DNA of 64,000 nt from Streptomyces mobaraensis. Lineage in GTDB: Bacteria > Actinomycetota > Actinomycetes > Streptomycetales > Streptomycetaceae. Below the pieces are notes generated by a model. It was not told the DNA's origin, ran no database searches, and worked only from the letters and a program-made list of their open reading frames with translations. Shown here piece by piece: positions 42,583 to 51,544 of the stretch (position 1 is its first letter; every line of letters begins with the position of its first letter). The stretch lies in contig NZ_CP083590.1 of NCBI RefSeq assembly GCF_020099395.1, positions 7,564,001 to 7,628,000 on the forward strand, read 5' to 3'. A program made the position numbers and the translations under genes.

Positions 42583-43345
42583 GTGGACCGCACTCTGCGC
42601 GTCCAACTGGCCGTCCTCGGCGCGACGCTGGAACAGATGGAGCCGTGCAGCGACCTCAAACTGGACCAGAAGCGCCGCGTGGAGCGGATCCACGAGATCC
42701 TCGCCGAACACCCCGAGTACCACTGGATGCGCCAGTACCACGACGACATCCACTACCTCGGCTACCGTCCGATCGCCGACCGGATCCGGGAGGCGGTCGG
42801 CGCGGACGGACTGACCGTCGTCGGCGGGGTCGGCTCGGGGGCCTCCACGGGCGCGCTCGCCCGCCGACTGCGGGACGGGCCCGACGGGCCGGCCGACGTC
42901 GAGCTCGTCGGCGTCCAGCCGTACGGAAGCGTCACGTTCGGTGCCGAACACGTCACCGACCCCGAGATCATTATCGCCGGAATCGGCAGCTCCATCCCGT
43001 TCGGGAACGTTTCACACGAGCTATACGACACCCTCCACTGGATCTCCTTCGAGGCGGCGCTGGCCGGCAGCGTCGACCTGCTACGGCGGCACGCGGTCTT
43101 CGCGGGCCTGTCCACCGGCGCCGGCTACCTCGCCGCCCGCCACGAACGTGAGCGCTCGCCCGACCGCCTTCATCGCCGCCGATACCGGCCACCGCTACAC
43201 CGACACCGTCCACGCCCGCCACCACGAAGCCGTCCCGATCACGGACCTGGCCCCGCGCGACGTGTCCGACCGGAGCGGACTGACCCTGCCCTGGTCCCGC
43301 ATGCGCTGGAACCGCGCGCCCGCGCCGGCGTGCACTATTCGGTAA
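42583..43345 (+). pseudogene. PLP-dependent cysteine synthase-like gene, truncated and frameshifted
   Basis: From 42583 the frame reads QLAVLGATLEQMEPCSD, HPEYHWMRQYHDDIHYLGYR, then the phosphate-binding GGVGSGASTGALARRL, and STGAGYLAARHE, clearly the C-terminal two thirds of a fold-type II PLP enzyme of the cysteine synthase family. Near 43140 the frame shifts and continues in another frame as AFIAADTGHRYTDTVHARHH and ends LPWSRMRWNRAPAPACTIR. The N-terminal part with the PLP lysine is missing. So it has at least two lesions and cannot be active. Confidence 0.75.
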
Positions 43346-43374
43346 CCGACGGCGTCGCGACGCCGACCATTGCG

Positions 43375-43418
43375 GGGGAGGGGAGGGGAGGGGAGGGGAG
43401 GGGAGGGGAGGGAAGGGG
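43375..43418 (+). repeat. (GGGGA)n microsatellite, G-quadruplex-prone
   Basis: Seven perfect GGGGA units at 43375-43409, then GGGAA and GGGG. It lies just after the stop of the broken cysteine synthase gene and before the 3' end of the minus-strand hypothetical gene. Runs of four or more G tracts with one-base loops can fold into a stable G-quadruplex and tend to vary in length. Confidence 0.9.
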
Positions 43419-43468
43419 CCGGGCCCGGATCGGCTCGGCTCCGCGGGACGAGGCGCCCCGTCCCGGGA

Positions 43469-43933
43469 TCACGGCGGCTCGACCTCCAACCAGCGCAGCC
43501 CCCGCGCCCCCCGGTACTCCAGTGCCTGCCAGCCCAGCCCCCGCAGCACGTCCGCGCACCGCCGAAGGCCCTCCTGCTGCTGATACCGCACGCGACTGCC
43601 GGGCGGACCGACCCACTCGACGCGTACCGTCCCCCCGTCCGCGTGCACACGGTAACCGGTCGCCAGGCGCCGGCCGTCGGTCCCGACGGCGGACGGCGGC
43701 ACACCGGCGGCCTCCAGCGCCAGGGCGACGGCGCGGACCGGCTGGAGGCGCTCCCAGTCGGCGGGCACGGACAACGGCCTGCCGGCCGGCGGGTTCATCA
43801 CCGCACGAATCCGGTGCAGCCCGTCCATCGCCTGCCGCACGGCGTCCGCACGCTCGTCGGGCCTCCGACCGGCGGGCGCGGACGGCCCCTCGTCACCCGT
43901 GGCGGCGTGGAAGCCGCCCGTACCGTCGGCCAT
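43469..43933 (-). CDS. Hypothetical protein
   Basis: The 154-residue protein starts at ATG 43933 with GGAGGGGCAGGAAGC upstream. It shows an alpha/beta pattern with PVRAVALALEAAGVPPSAVG, TGYRVHADGGTVRVEWVGPP and LRRCADVLRGLGWQALEYRG followed by a WLEVEPP end, reminiscent of a small two-layer domain. I recognise no family. Codon use is normal for the genome, so it is likely a real cytosolic protein. Confidence 0.65.
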   Translation of the reverse strand: MADGTGGFHAATGDEGPSAPAGRRPDERADAVRQAMDGLHRIRAVMNPPAGRPLSVPADWERLQPVRAVALALEAAGVPPSAVGTDGRRLATGYRVHADGGTVRVEWVGPPGSRVRYQQQEGLRRCADVLRGLGWQALEYRGARGLRWLEVEPP

Positions 43934-44212
43934 GCTTCCTGCCCCTCCTTCGCAGCACATCACCCATCGCGTTCGGGCCGGCTTCCATGATGAGGCCAGG
44001 GTCTGACATCGACCGCGGAGGCCGGGGGCGGATCCACGAACAGCCGCCCGGCGAGACCGCCGCAGACGGCCGGACACGAGCCCGGACCCGTCCCGGGACC
44101 AGCCCCTCGACGAGGGGCAGGACACGGGCGGCGGGTTTTCGTCTCACCCGTGGCCCTGTCCGGCCCCTAGGGTCGGCGCCGACGAAAGCCCGTGCACCCA
44201 CTGGAGGTACCT

Positions 44213-44734
44213 GTGCGTACGTCAAGGCGGTTGGGCTCCTTGTCGGCAGCCGTGGGCTTGTGCCTGGGCCTGGCCGGCCTCTTCGCCGCGCCGACCACGG
44301 CCACGGCCGCGGTTCCGGCCGCGGAGCGCCCCGACGGTGCCCGGATCAAGGTCGGCTTCATGATCGCCTCCAATATGAACAACAGGTGCCTGGAGGTCAG
44401 AGCGGGCAACACCGGCATCGGCGCGCTGGTCGACATGTGGGACTGCCACGGCGGCTCCAACGAACGCTGGTACTGGGACGGTTCGACCATCCGCAGCGAC
44501 CTCAACGGGAAGTGCCTCGACGTCGTCGCCGGGAACAGCGAGAACGGCGCCGCGCTCAACATGTGGGACTGCCACGGCGGAGCCCCGCAGCAGTGGGTCT
44601 GGGACGGCGCCCGGCTGCGCGATCCGGTGTACGACCGATGCCTGACCATCGGTAACGCCAACTGGTGGAACGGCGCGTCCGTCATCCTCTGGGACTGCAA
44701 CCTCGGCTCCCACCAGCAGTGGCACACCACCTGA
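44213..44734 (+). CDS. Secreted ricin-type beta-trefoil lectin
   Basis: The 173-residue protein starts at GTG 44213 with GGAGG five bases upstream. A signal peptide (RRLGSLSAAVGLCLGLAGLF, then AAPTTATAA) is followed by one beta-trefoil with three repeats: NNRCLEVRAGN...NERWYW, NGKCLDVVAGN...QQWVWD and YDRCLTIGNAN...QQWHTT, each with the CLDV and QxW-type hallmarks. These bind galactose, xylan or other glycans outside the cell. No catalytic domain is attached, so it is a stand-alone lectin, unusual since the module is most often fused to glycosidases. Confidence 0.9.
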   Translation: MRTSRRLGSLSAAVGLCLGLAGLFAAPTTATAAVPAAERPDGARIKVGFMIASNMNNRCLEVRAGNTGIGALVDMWDCHGGSNERWYWDGSTIRSDLNGKCLDVVAGNSENGAALNMWDCHGGAPQQWVWDGARLRDPVYDRCLTIGNANWWNGASVILWDCNLGSHQQWHTT

Positions 44735-44852
44735 CCCGACGCGTCACGCGCACACGGACGCCCGGGGCCCCGCCCGCCCAACGCCGGAGCCGCCCAGACC
44801 GCCCTGACCGCCCAGGCCCGCTTGACCGGCCGGCCGGATAGGCTCAGGACCC

Positions 44853-45506
44853 ATGAAAGACACGCTCACCACCCTCCGGCCGGCACCGGTTCCGTACTTC
44901 GCCCAGTGGGCCTCCGCCCACCTCGTCGAGGACATCGTGACCGGCCGGATCCGGGCGAGCGAGGACCCGGCCTGGGCCCAGTACGGCGCCTCCGACCCGG
45001 AGGAGTACGCGTGGTGGTCCTGGCGGCTCTGCGGCATCGCCTGTCTGCGCATGGCCCTCGCGCACTTCGGGCGGACCCCGCCGAAGGCGATGGAACTGGC
45101 CGCGGAATGCACCGCCGCCGGCGGATACGTCAAGCACGCCGACGGGCTGCACGGCCTGATCCACGCGCCGTTCGCCTCCTGGGTGCGGGACCGGTTCGGC
45201 CTGGCGGCCGAGGCGCGCCCCGAACTGTCCGCCGCCGACCTCCCCGGCATCCTCGCCGCCGGCGGACTGGCGATCCTGTCGGTGCACCCGTCGATCCGCC
45301 ACCCCGACAGCGAACCCCCGGCCAAGGGCGGCCACCTGGTGCTCGCGGTCGGAGCCACCGAGCACTGCCTGCTGATCCACAACCCCTCCGGCTTCCCGGG
45401 CACCTCCCAACGCGACTTCCCCGTCCCTTGGGACAGACTGGGCCGCTTCTACGCCCGCCGAGGCATCATCCTGGCCCCTCCACCCCCCACCACCGACCCC
45501 GCGTGA
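44853..45506 (+). CDS. C39-like papain-fold peptidase family protein
   Basis: The 217-residue protein has RLCGIACLRMALAHFG with Cys60 as likely nucleophile, then KGGHLVLAVGATE (His) and LLIHNPSG (Asn), the order of catalytic residues in the Peptidase_C39_2 family. No signal peptide or membrane segment, so cytosolic. Proteins of this kind may cleave peptides or act as cysteine-dependent amidases; the substrate is unknown. ATG at 44853. Confidence 0.8.
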   Translation: MKDTLTTLRPAPVPYFAQWASAHLVEDIVTGRIRASEDPAWAQYGASDPEEYAWWSWRLCGIACLRMALAHFGRTPPKAMELAAECTAAGGYVKHADGLHGLIHAPFASWVRDRFGLAAEARPELSAADLPGILAAGGLAILSVHPSIRHPDSEPPAKGGHLVLAVGATEHCLLIHNPSGFPGTSQRDFPVPWDRLGRFYARRGIILAPPPPTTDPA

Positions 45507-45608
45507 CGCGGCGCATCCCGCCACGGGCCGCTCACCTCCGCGCCGAGGCCCGCTTCGTCCAGAGGTCCAGATGGGTACCAACCCGTGCGCGCCCCGAAAC
45601 CGCCTCCG

Positions 45609-46649
45609 TCAGAGCATCACCAGCAACCGAGTGTTCGGTACGAGCTTCCGGTTCACACTGGTGCTCTGGACGAAGATCGTGAAGTCGTCGTTGTGGTCGG
45701 GCCTGACGCGGACCTCCACGTCCGGCAGTCCGAGCAGGGCGCGTGCCTCCGGCCCCGTGTAGACGCGGTCCGTCTCCTTCTCCAGCACCGCGATCTGCTT
45801 GCGCGCCTGGACCTTCTCCGACTTGCTCAACTGATAGAATGCGCAGCCGGTACGGTAAGCGTGACCGTGCTCGACGACCCGGTCGCGTATGGCCATCTCC
45901 CGCACCACCGGGATCAGTTCGTATCCCGAAGGGTCCGCCGGAGTGAGACCGGCCGCCTTGATGGTCTCCTGATTGACCGCCTCCGCCCCCGTGGAGAACA
46001 CGGCCCGCGACCCCCGGATCCCTTGCGAGCGGCCCACCATGAACTTCTCGGTGGCCTCCCGGATGACCTGCCCGGCCTCTTCCAGGCCGTGTGTGCTCGT
46101 GGCGTCCCAGACGGCGATGTTGTCCTTCGGGAAACCGCACTGCATGGCCTCGCGCTTGCCCATCTGGTCCGGAACGAGCACGGCCAGCGTCCAGTTGTCC
46201 TCCTGCGTCTCGATCATCCTGGCCACCGCCCGCACCAGCTCACGCCGGTCACCGGAAGGAGCGTCCGCGCAGTGATGGCTCGCGTTCTCCTGCCCGTCGG
46301 TCAGGACGAACGTGAGGAAGCTGTGGTCACCGTACAGCTGCGCTGTCTGCGCCAGCTCATGCTGCGACTTCAGCGTGGCCGCCAGCAGAGCCGTCATCCC
46401 GCCGACCCGGTACAGCTCCCTCAGCGACGGCATGCGCAGCACGTCCTTGTCGTAGATGACGCACTCGACCTCGTTCGCGAAGACGTACACCGTCACACGG
46501 GTCTCCTGGTCCAGCTCCTCCGACCGGCGGGCCAGGTAGGCGATCTGCTGGTCGGCGACGTCGACGACCTTCTGGCTCAGATGCGACATGGACGAACTGG
46601 CGTCCAGCACCAGGGCAACGTGATTGATGTAGTTCTGCGTTCCGGACAT
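45609..46649 (-). CDS. VWA-domain protein
   Basis: The 346-residue protein starts at ATG 46649 behind GGGGGAG. A von Willebrand A domain at the N-terminus has a complete MIDAS: DASSSM (Asp16, Ser18, Ser20), a Thr in GGMTAL and Asp in VLTDGQENASHH. The second half (from about 215) is alpha-helical, with SKSEKVQARKQIAVLEKETD and an end resembling proteins in VWA/toxic-anion or phage-defence-like neighbourhoods. No signal peptide, so intracellular, probably binding a partner protein in a metal-dependent manner. No MoxR ATPase or kinase gene adjoins it, so its partner is not evident. Confidence 0.85.
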   Translation of the reverse strand: MSGTQNYINHVALVLDASSSMSHLSQKVVDVADQQIAYLARRSEELDQETRVTVYVFANEVECVIYDKDVLRMPSLRELYRVGGMTALLAATLKSQHELAQTAQLYGDHSFLTFVLTDGQENASHHCADAPSGDRRELVRAVARMIETQEDNWTLAVLVPDQMGKREAMQCGFPKDNIAVWDATSTHGLEEAGQVIREATEKFMVGRSQGIRGSRAVFSTGAEAVNQETIKAAGLTPADPSGYELIPVVREMAIRDRVVEHGHAYRTGCAFYQLSKSEKVQARKQIAVLEKETDRVYTGPEARALLGLPDVEVRVRPDHNDDFTIFVQSTSVNRKLVPNTRLLVML

Positions 46650-47186
46650 GGCCGTCTCCCCCTCGTTCCGACTCGGTGTTCCCACCTTCTCACCCACCAC
46701 TGACAACGGCCTCCGACGCCGACCGCCGGGCGAACGCCCCCTCGAAGCGACCACTGCCGACCCCGTCCGCCGCCCGGTGCGGGAAGGCGACGGCCGGTAC
46801 CCTCCGGGCACTGCGCGCCGTCGCCGCCTGCGCCCTGCCACGCTGCGGACGCCGGGTGCCGGCCCGCGGCTTCCTCGCCTTCAGACGTCGTCGCAGGGTG
46901 CCGCTGGGCTCGGCGGGGTCAGGCAAGACGACCTTCGCTCGCCGCGACCGACATCCGCCTTGGCCGCCCGCTCGTGGACACTCATCGCGCGCCTGCTCCC
47001 CACCGCCCACGGCCGGCTTCCCCGGCACCCCGGGCGAACGGCTGACGCGCGCGACGTCACGGCCGGCGCCCGCTCCCATCCACCCGACCGGACGCACCGC
47101 ACCCACGAATTCGTCATGGGCATATCAACACGCCATCGCTTACAGTGCCCTGATTGATCAACTCCCCCACGAAAGCAGGGCGTTAC
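46650..47186. other. Divergent intergenic region, 537 bp, with a P-loop-like relic
   Basis: No intact gene. On the plus strand around 46900-46945 one frame reads GSAGSGKTTFARR, a Walker A-like motif with the sequence expected of small P-loop kinases, but no surrounding homology or start is visible. The rest is shadow frame. Promoters of the divergent VWA and phosphatase genes must lie here. Confidence 0.4.
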
Positions 47187-48815
47187 ATGGCGATCACACG
47201 GAGATCCGTACTCAAGGGCTCATCGGCCGCGGCCGCCGCCTCCTTCGTGGCCACCGCCGCCGGTGAAGGGGAAGCGGCGGCCGCCCCCTCACCGGCGGCG
47301 CCGGCCGTCGGACCCCTGCTGCAGAACCGGCCGCACCGGCTGGGCGCGCCCGGAGTGCTGGGCGTGCACCTGCAGTTCGGCTCGGACCCGTCGTCGGAGA
47401 TGACCGTCTCCTGGATCACCCCGCAGTCGGTCCGCCGACCCCAGGTGCGGCTCGGCTCGCCCGCGGGCGGCCACGGCGGCCGGGCCGTCGAGGCCGAGAC
47501 CCGCACCTACCGCGACGGGCTGTCGAAGGAGGAGGTGTACGTCCACCACGCCCGGATCACCGGCCTGCGCCCCTCGACCACGTACCTCTACACCGCCGGG
47601 CACGACGGCGCGACCCCCGAGACCGGCTCGTTCACCACGGCACCCCGCGGCCGCGCCGCCTTCACCTTCACCAGCTTCGGCGACCAGGCCACACCCAACC
47701 TGCGCCGGATCATCCACCTCCCGGACGGTGTCCCCTCCCCGGTCAACCGCTTCCCGCTGCACACCAGCAGCCAGGTCGGTTCGCCCGCCTCGGCCGACAT
47801 CGTCGCCGCCGTGGAACGGGTCGCCCCGCTGTTCAACTTCGTCAACGGCGACCTCTGCTACGCCGCGATCGCCGGCGCGTGGGGCACCAGCCGGGTGGCG
47901 ACCTGGGCGGACTGGTTCATCAACAACAGCCGCTCCACCCGGCTGCGCCCATGGATGCCCTGCGCGGGCAACCACGAGAACGAGAAGGGCAACGGCCCCA
48001 TCGGCGCCGCCGGTTACCAGACCTACTTCGCGCTGCCCTCCTCCACCTCGGGCGACGAGGAGACGCGGGGCATGTGGTACGCGTTCACCGTCGGCGCCGT
48101 CCGCTTCATCAGCCTCGCCAACGACGACGTGGCACTCCAGGACGGCGGCGACACCTACATCAGCGGCTACTCGGGCGGCGCCCAGCGCCGCTGGCTGGAG
48201 CGGGAACTCAAGGCGGCGCGGGCGGACCGGGACATCGACTGGATCGTGGTGTGCATGCACCAGCCGATGATCTCCAGCCACCGCAGCGCCGGCAGCGACC
48301 TGGGGGTGCGCCGGGCCTGGGGCCCGCTGTTCGACGCGTACGGCGTCGATCTGGTCGTCAGCGGCCACGAACACCACTACGAGCGCTCACACCCGGTCCG
48401 CGGCACCCTCCCCAACGAGACCCGCACCCCCATACCGACGGCCACCCGCACCGACCTGGTCGACACGAGCAAGGGCACCGTCCACATGGTCATCGGCGCG
48501 GGCGGCAACATCGCCACGAGCCAGGACGACCTCTTCGACACGCCCCAAGCCCGGGTCCTCGTCGCCCTGAAGGACGACAAGACCTCCTCCGGCCACCGCG
48601 AACCGGTGTGGATCGCCGAGGAGGCCCCCTGGGCGGCCGTCCAGGACCGCAAGTACAACCGCGGTTTCGCCGCGTTCGACGTCGACCCCGGCGACCGCCA
48701 CGAGGGCCTGACACGCATGCGGGTCACCTACTACACCTTCGACGGCCCACACGGCGACCTCACCCCCGTCGACACCTTCACCCTCCAACGCCCCCGCACG
48801 GACACCCGCCACTGA
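47187..48815 (+). CDS. Purple acid phosphatase-like metallophosphoesterase, Tat-exported
   Basis: The 542-residue protein begins MAITRRSVLKGSSAAAAASF, a Tat signal with the RRSVLKG motif. An N-terminal fibronectin-like domain (about 60-160) is followed by the dinuclear metallophosphatase core with all five blocks: SFGDQ, NGDLCYA, GNHENE, VVCMHQPM and GHEHHYERS. These enzymes hydrolyse phosphate monoesters with an Fe/Zn-type centre outside the cell, which fits phosphate scavenging. ATG at 47187 chosen over the upstream in-frame codon at 47154 because the Tat motif then starts at once. No PHO box was identified by eye. Confidence 0.93.
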   Translation: MAITRRSVLKGSSAAAAASFVATAAGEGEAAAAPSPAAPAVGPLLQNRPHRLGAPGVLGVHLQFGSDPSSEMTVSWITPQSVRRPQVRLGSPAGGHGGRAVEAETRTYRDGLSKEEVYVHHARITGLRPSTTYLYTAGHDGATPETGSFTTAPRGRAAFTFTSFGDQATPNLRRIIHLPDGVPSPVNRFPLHTSSQVGSPASADIVAAVERVAPLFNFVNGDLCYAAIAGAWGTSRVATWADWFINNSRSTRLRPWMPCAGNHENEKGNGPIGAAGYQTYFALPSSTSGDEETRGMWYAFTVGAVRFISLANDDVALQDGGDTYISGYSGGAQRRWLERELKAARADRDIDWIVVCMHQPMISSHRSAGSDLGVRRAWGPLFDAYGVDLVVSGHEHHYERSHPVRGTLPNETRTPIPTATRTDLVDTSKGTVHMVIGAGGNIATSQDDLFDTPQARVLVALKDDKTSSGHREPVWIAEEAPWAAVQDRKYNRGFAAFDVDPGDRHEGLTRMRVTYYTFDGPHGDLTPVDTFTLQRPRTDTRH

Positions 48816-49356
48816 CCGCCCCTTCCGCCCCGCGGTCAGGACGAACGCCAGCGGGCGGCGCTTGTGGTCGAAACGCGGTGCCTGCCCAGCTCGAACCCGT
48901 AGCACCAGCGGACGCCGCCGACCATGGCGTCGGTCTCCTACGGGCTGGACCGCCGCGCGGAGTCGCGGTCCAGCGCGAAGGGGGGCGGGGGGATCTGCTC
49001 CAGACCGCCCCAGCCGCCGAGTGGGGTGAGCACGGTCGCGCGCATGTCGCCCAGGGCCCGCTCCGCGGCGTAGCGAAGGGAGCGCGAGTCGGCGGTGCGG
49101 AAGCGGAGCGGCATGTCGTCGTTCCTGCTGCCGGCCCGCAGGGTGCGGGCTGCCTGCTCAGACCCCCGGCCCGGCCACGCGCCCGAAAGTGCGGCCTCCG
49201 GCAGATGGCGCGATGGAGTACTCCAGCCTGGTGACCTGCGGCGGGTGCTGACATCGAACCCCTGCTCGGCGCGATGGACTGAGCGGACCGAGATCCGCGC
49301 GGCCCCGGCCCGTCCGAGCGCCGGTACTGCCGGAGCCGCGCAAGAAAGGCTTTCCG
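48816..49356. other. Intergenic, 541 bp, with a possible transposase relic
   Basis: No intact gene. Minus strand 48829-48872 reads FDHKRRPLAFVLTAG, which resembles the RPLAFVLTxG motif of IS5-type transposases, but the match is only about 15 residues. A minus-strand frame ending at 48938 (PLRFRTADSRSLRYAAERAL) looks protein-like for about 55 residues. Together this suggests insertion debris between two real genes. Confidence 0.35.
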
Positions 49357-51336
49357 ATGAACACTCCGCCGGCTTCCGCAGGCGAGGACATTGGCCCGCT
49401 GCCACCGGACCTCTGTCCGTACGCCTCGGTCTGGCATCCGCGCACCCTGCTGGACTGGGACCCGAAAGAGGACCCGGACGCGGATTTCAACCGCTCCCGG
49501 GTGCCGCTCGCGAAGCGTGTGCGGAACCTCAAGGTGGCCGCCAACGCCAACGCACGCCCGGAAGCCCGGCTCGTGTCCCTGGCCGAATTCCACGAGACAT
49601 CGAAGAATCCGTCGCAGGGAGCACCGACCTGGAAATACTACGCATTCGGCTACTGGCAGTACGTGGATATCGTCGTGGCGTTCGGCGGCTCGCTGAAGGA
49701 GGGGCTCATTCTGGCGCCGAACCCCACGATCATCGACGCCGCGCACCGCAACGGCGTCAAGGTCTACGGCTCGATCTTCTTTCCCGCGGGCTCGGACGAA
49801 GACCACCGGCAGCAACTCAGGGACTTCGTGCGGAAGAAGGTCAGCGGTCATCAGGTCACCTTCCCGGTGGCGCACAAGCTCGTCGAAGTCGCGCGGACCT
49901 ACGGCTTCGACGGCTGGTTCGTCAACCAGGAGACCCCCGCGTCCCGCATCGACCGGATCGGCGCCGACATGCGCGCCTTCATGGCCTACACCCGCGGCCT
50001 GGCTCCCGGGCAAGTGGACGTCATGTGGTACGACTCGATGATCGAGGACGGGTCGATCTCCTATCAGAACGCACTGACCGACGCGAACAAGATGTTCTTC
50101 CAGGACGACGGCACACAGGTCGCCGACTCGATGTTCCTCAACTACTGGTGGGGAGCCGATCACTTGAAGGGATCCGCGGCTCTGGCGCGGAAGCTGGGCC
50201 GCAGCCCGTACGACCTGTACGCCGGCCTGGAACTCGTCGAGAAATACGGCGACTTGGACCAGGTGTGCCCACCGGGAAAGGAGCATCGGGTCTCGGTGGG
50301 GCTGTATCCGGCGCAAAGAGCGTCGATGCCGAGCCTCGGCGAGATCGACTCGATGAAGCTGGAGGAGTACTACCGCAAGGAGTCGGTGTTCTGGGTCGGG
50401 CCGAACGGTGATCCCTCCGACACCACCGGCGCCACCGCACGCACCGGGGTGGCCCGCTGCATCCCCGAGTACTCACCGGTGTGCGAGCTGCCGTTCGTCA
50501 CCAGCTTCAACACCGGGCACGGCACCGACTTCTACGCCCAGGGCGACAAAGTACGCGTCGGCGGCTGGCACAGTCTGTCGCTGCAGGACGTCCTGCCGAC
50601 CTATCGGTGGATCATCAGCGGCGACGGCGCCGGACTCACCCCCTCCCTCGCCTTCGACGACGCCTACCACGGGGGTACCAGCCTCCTCCTCCAGGGTGCC
50701 GTCGAGGCCGGCGAACCCCAGCTCCTCCGCCTCTACCAGGCAGAGCTGCCCGTCGCCGCCGGAACCCGGATCACAGTGACCGCCAAGAGCGAGGCCGCGC
50801 ACTCCCTCCACCTCAAGGCCGCACTCGCCTTCACCGACGACCCCACCCGCTTCGTCCTCGCGGATCTGGGCGATGTCACGTCCACCGACTGGCAGACCCT
50901 TACGGCCGACCTGGATATCGCCCACCAGGGCCGGGCCATCGCCCAGATCGGCCTGCACCTGAGTGCCACCAGCGCCACTGTGGCCCATTCCGCCCTCCGC
51001 ATCGGGCAGCTCGCCGTCCACCAGGAGCCGCTGACCGCTCCGGCGGCACCTACCGACCCGAGTGTCGTCTCCATCGCCGCCGGCGCCACGGACCGCGGCA
51101 AAGCCCTGCGCCTGCGCTGGAAAGAACCGGCGCCCACAGCGCCCGTGCACCACTTCGAGGTCTACCGCACGCGGCCGAAGGTCTTCCTGGCCGCCACCAC
51201 CAACACGGTCTGCCACGTCCCCGAGCTGCTACGCCACGGGCAGGAAACCACGACGGCCTTGGAGATCGTCGCCGTCGGCCCCAGCGGCGTCCCCTCCGCA
51301 CCGGCCACCCCCGCACCCACCGTGACCTGGCCTTGA
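49357..51336 (+). CDS. Endo-beta-N-acetylglucosaminidase, GH85 family
   Basis: The 659-residue protein starts at ATG 49357 behind AAGAAAGG. The catalytic barrel (about 60-340) carries YWQYVDIVVAFGG, GVKVYGSIFFPAGSD and GFDGWFVNQETP with Asn190 and Glu192, the catalytic Asn/Glu pair of GH85 that cleaves the chitobiose core of N-glycans by substrate-assisted catalysis. A beta-sandwich (about 400-560) and an FN3-like domain near the C-terminus follow (PTDPSVVSIAAGATDRGKAL, VHHFEVYRTRPKV). No signal peptide or membrane segment is seen, which is odd for an enzyme whose substrates are extracellular glycoproteins; it may act on imported glycans or leave by another route. Confidence 0.9.
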   Translation: MNTPPASAGEDIGPLPPDLCPYASVWHPRTLLDWDPKEDPDADFNRSRVPLAKRVRNLKVAANANARPEARLVSLAEFHETSKNPSQGAPTWKYYAFGYWQYVDIVVAFGGSLKEGLILAPNPTIIDAAHRNGVKVYGSIFFPAGSDEDHRQQLRDFVRKKVSGHQVTFPVAHKLVEVARTYGFDGWFVNQETPASRIDRIGADMRAFMAYTRGLAPGQVDVMWYDSMIEDGSISYQNALTDANKMFFQDDGTQVADSMFLNYWWGADHLKGSAALARKLGRSPYDLYAGLELVEKYGDLDQVCPPGKEHRVSVGLYPAQRASMPSLGEIDSMKLEEYYRKESVFWVGPNGDPSDTTGATARTGVARCIPEYSPVCELPFVTSFNTGHGTDFYAQGDKVRVGGWHSLSLQDVLPTYRWIISGDGAGLTPSLAFDDAYHGGTSLLLQGAVEAGEPQLLRLYQAELPVAAGTRITVTAKSEAAHSLHLKAALAFTDDPTRFVLADLGDVTSTDWQTLTADLDIAHQGRAIAQIGLHLSATSATVAHSALRIGQLAVHQEPLTAPAAPTDPSVVSIAAGATDRGKALRLRWKEPAPTAPVHHFEVYRTRPKVFLAATTNTVCHVPELLRHGQETTTALEIVAVGPSGVPSAPATPAPTVTWP

Positions 51337-51370
51337 CCGCACACAAGGACGCGCCCTGACCTGTGCGCGC

Positions 51371-51544
51371 TCAGTGCGTCACCGGGGAGGAGGTTGCCGT
51401 CGCCGAGGGCCGAGGAGACCGAGGCCGTCTGCTGGGGGCCGTGTCGGCGGGGCTCACGGCGAGACCGCATGCTGCGGCGGCGATCGCCACGGCGGCAGTC
51501 GCCTTGCCGAGGCGGCGGAGTGCGGTGCTGTTGTCATGCGACAT
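51371..51544 (-). CDS. Small secreted peptide (57 aa), possibly frameshifted
   Basis: From ATG 51544 the product opens MSHDNSTALRRLGKATAAVA then IAAAACGLAVSPADTA, a convincing signal peptide with an AxA-like end. After that the frame gives a basic low-complexity tail (PSRRPRSPRPSATATSS), while the neighbouring frame reads QQTASVSSALGDGNLLPGDA followed by LSAHRSG, which looks more like a mature peptide. A one-base shift near 51430 may have replaced the original C-terminus. Weak ribosome site. Confidence 0.45.
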   Translation of the reverse strand: MSHDNSTALRRLGKATAAVAIAAAACGLAVSPADTAPSRRPRSPRPSATATSSPVTH

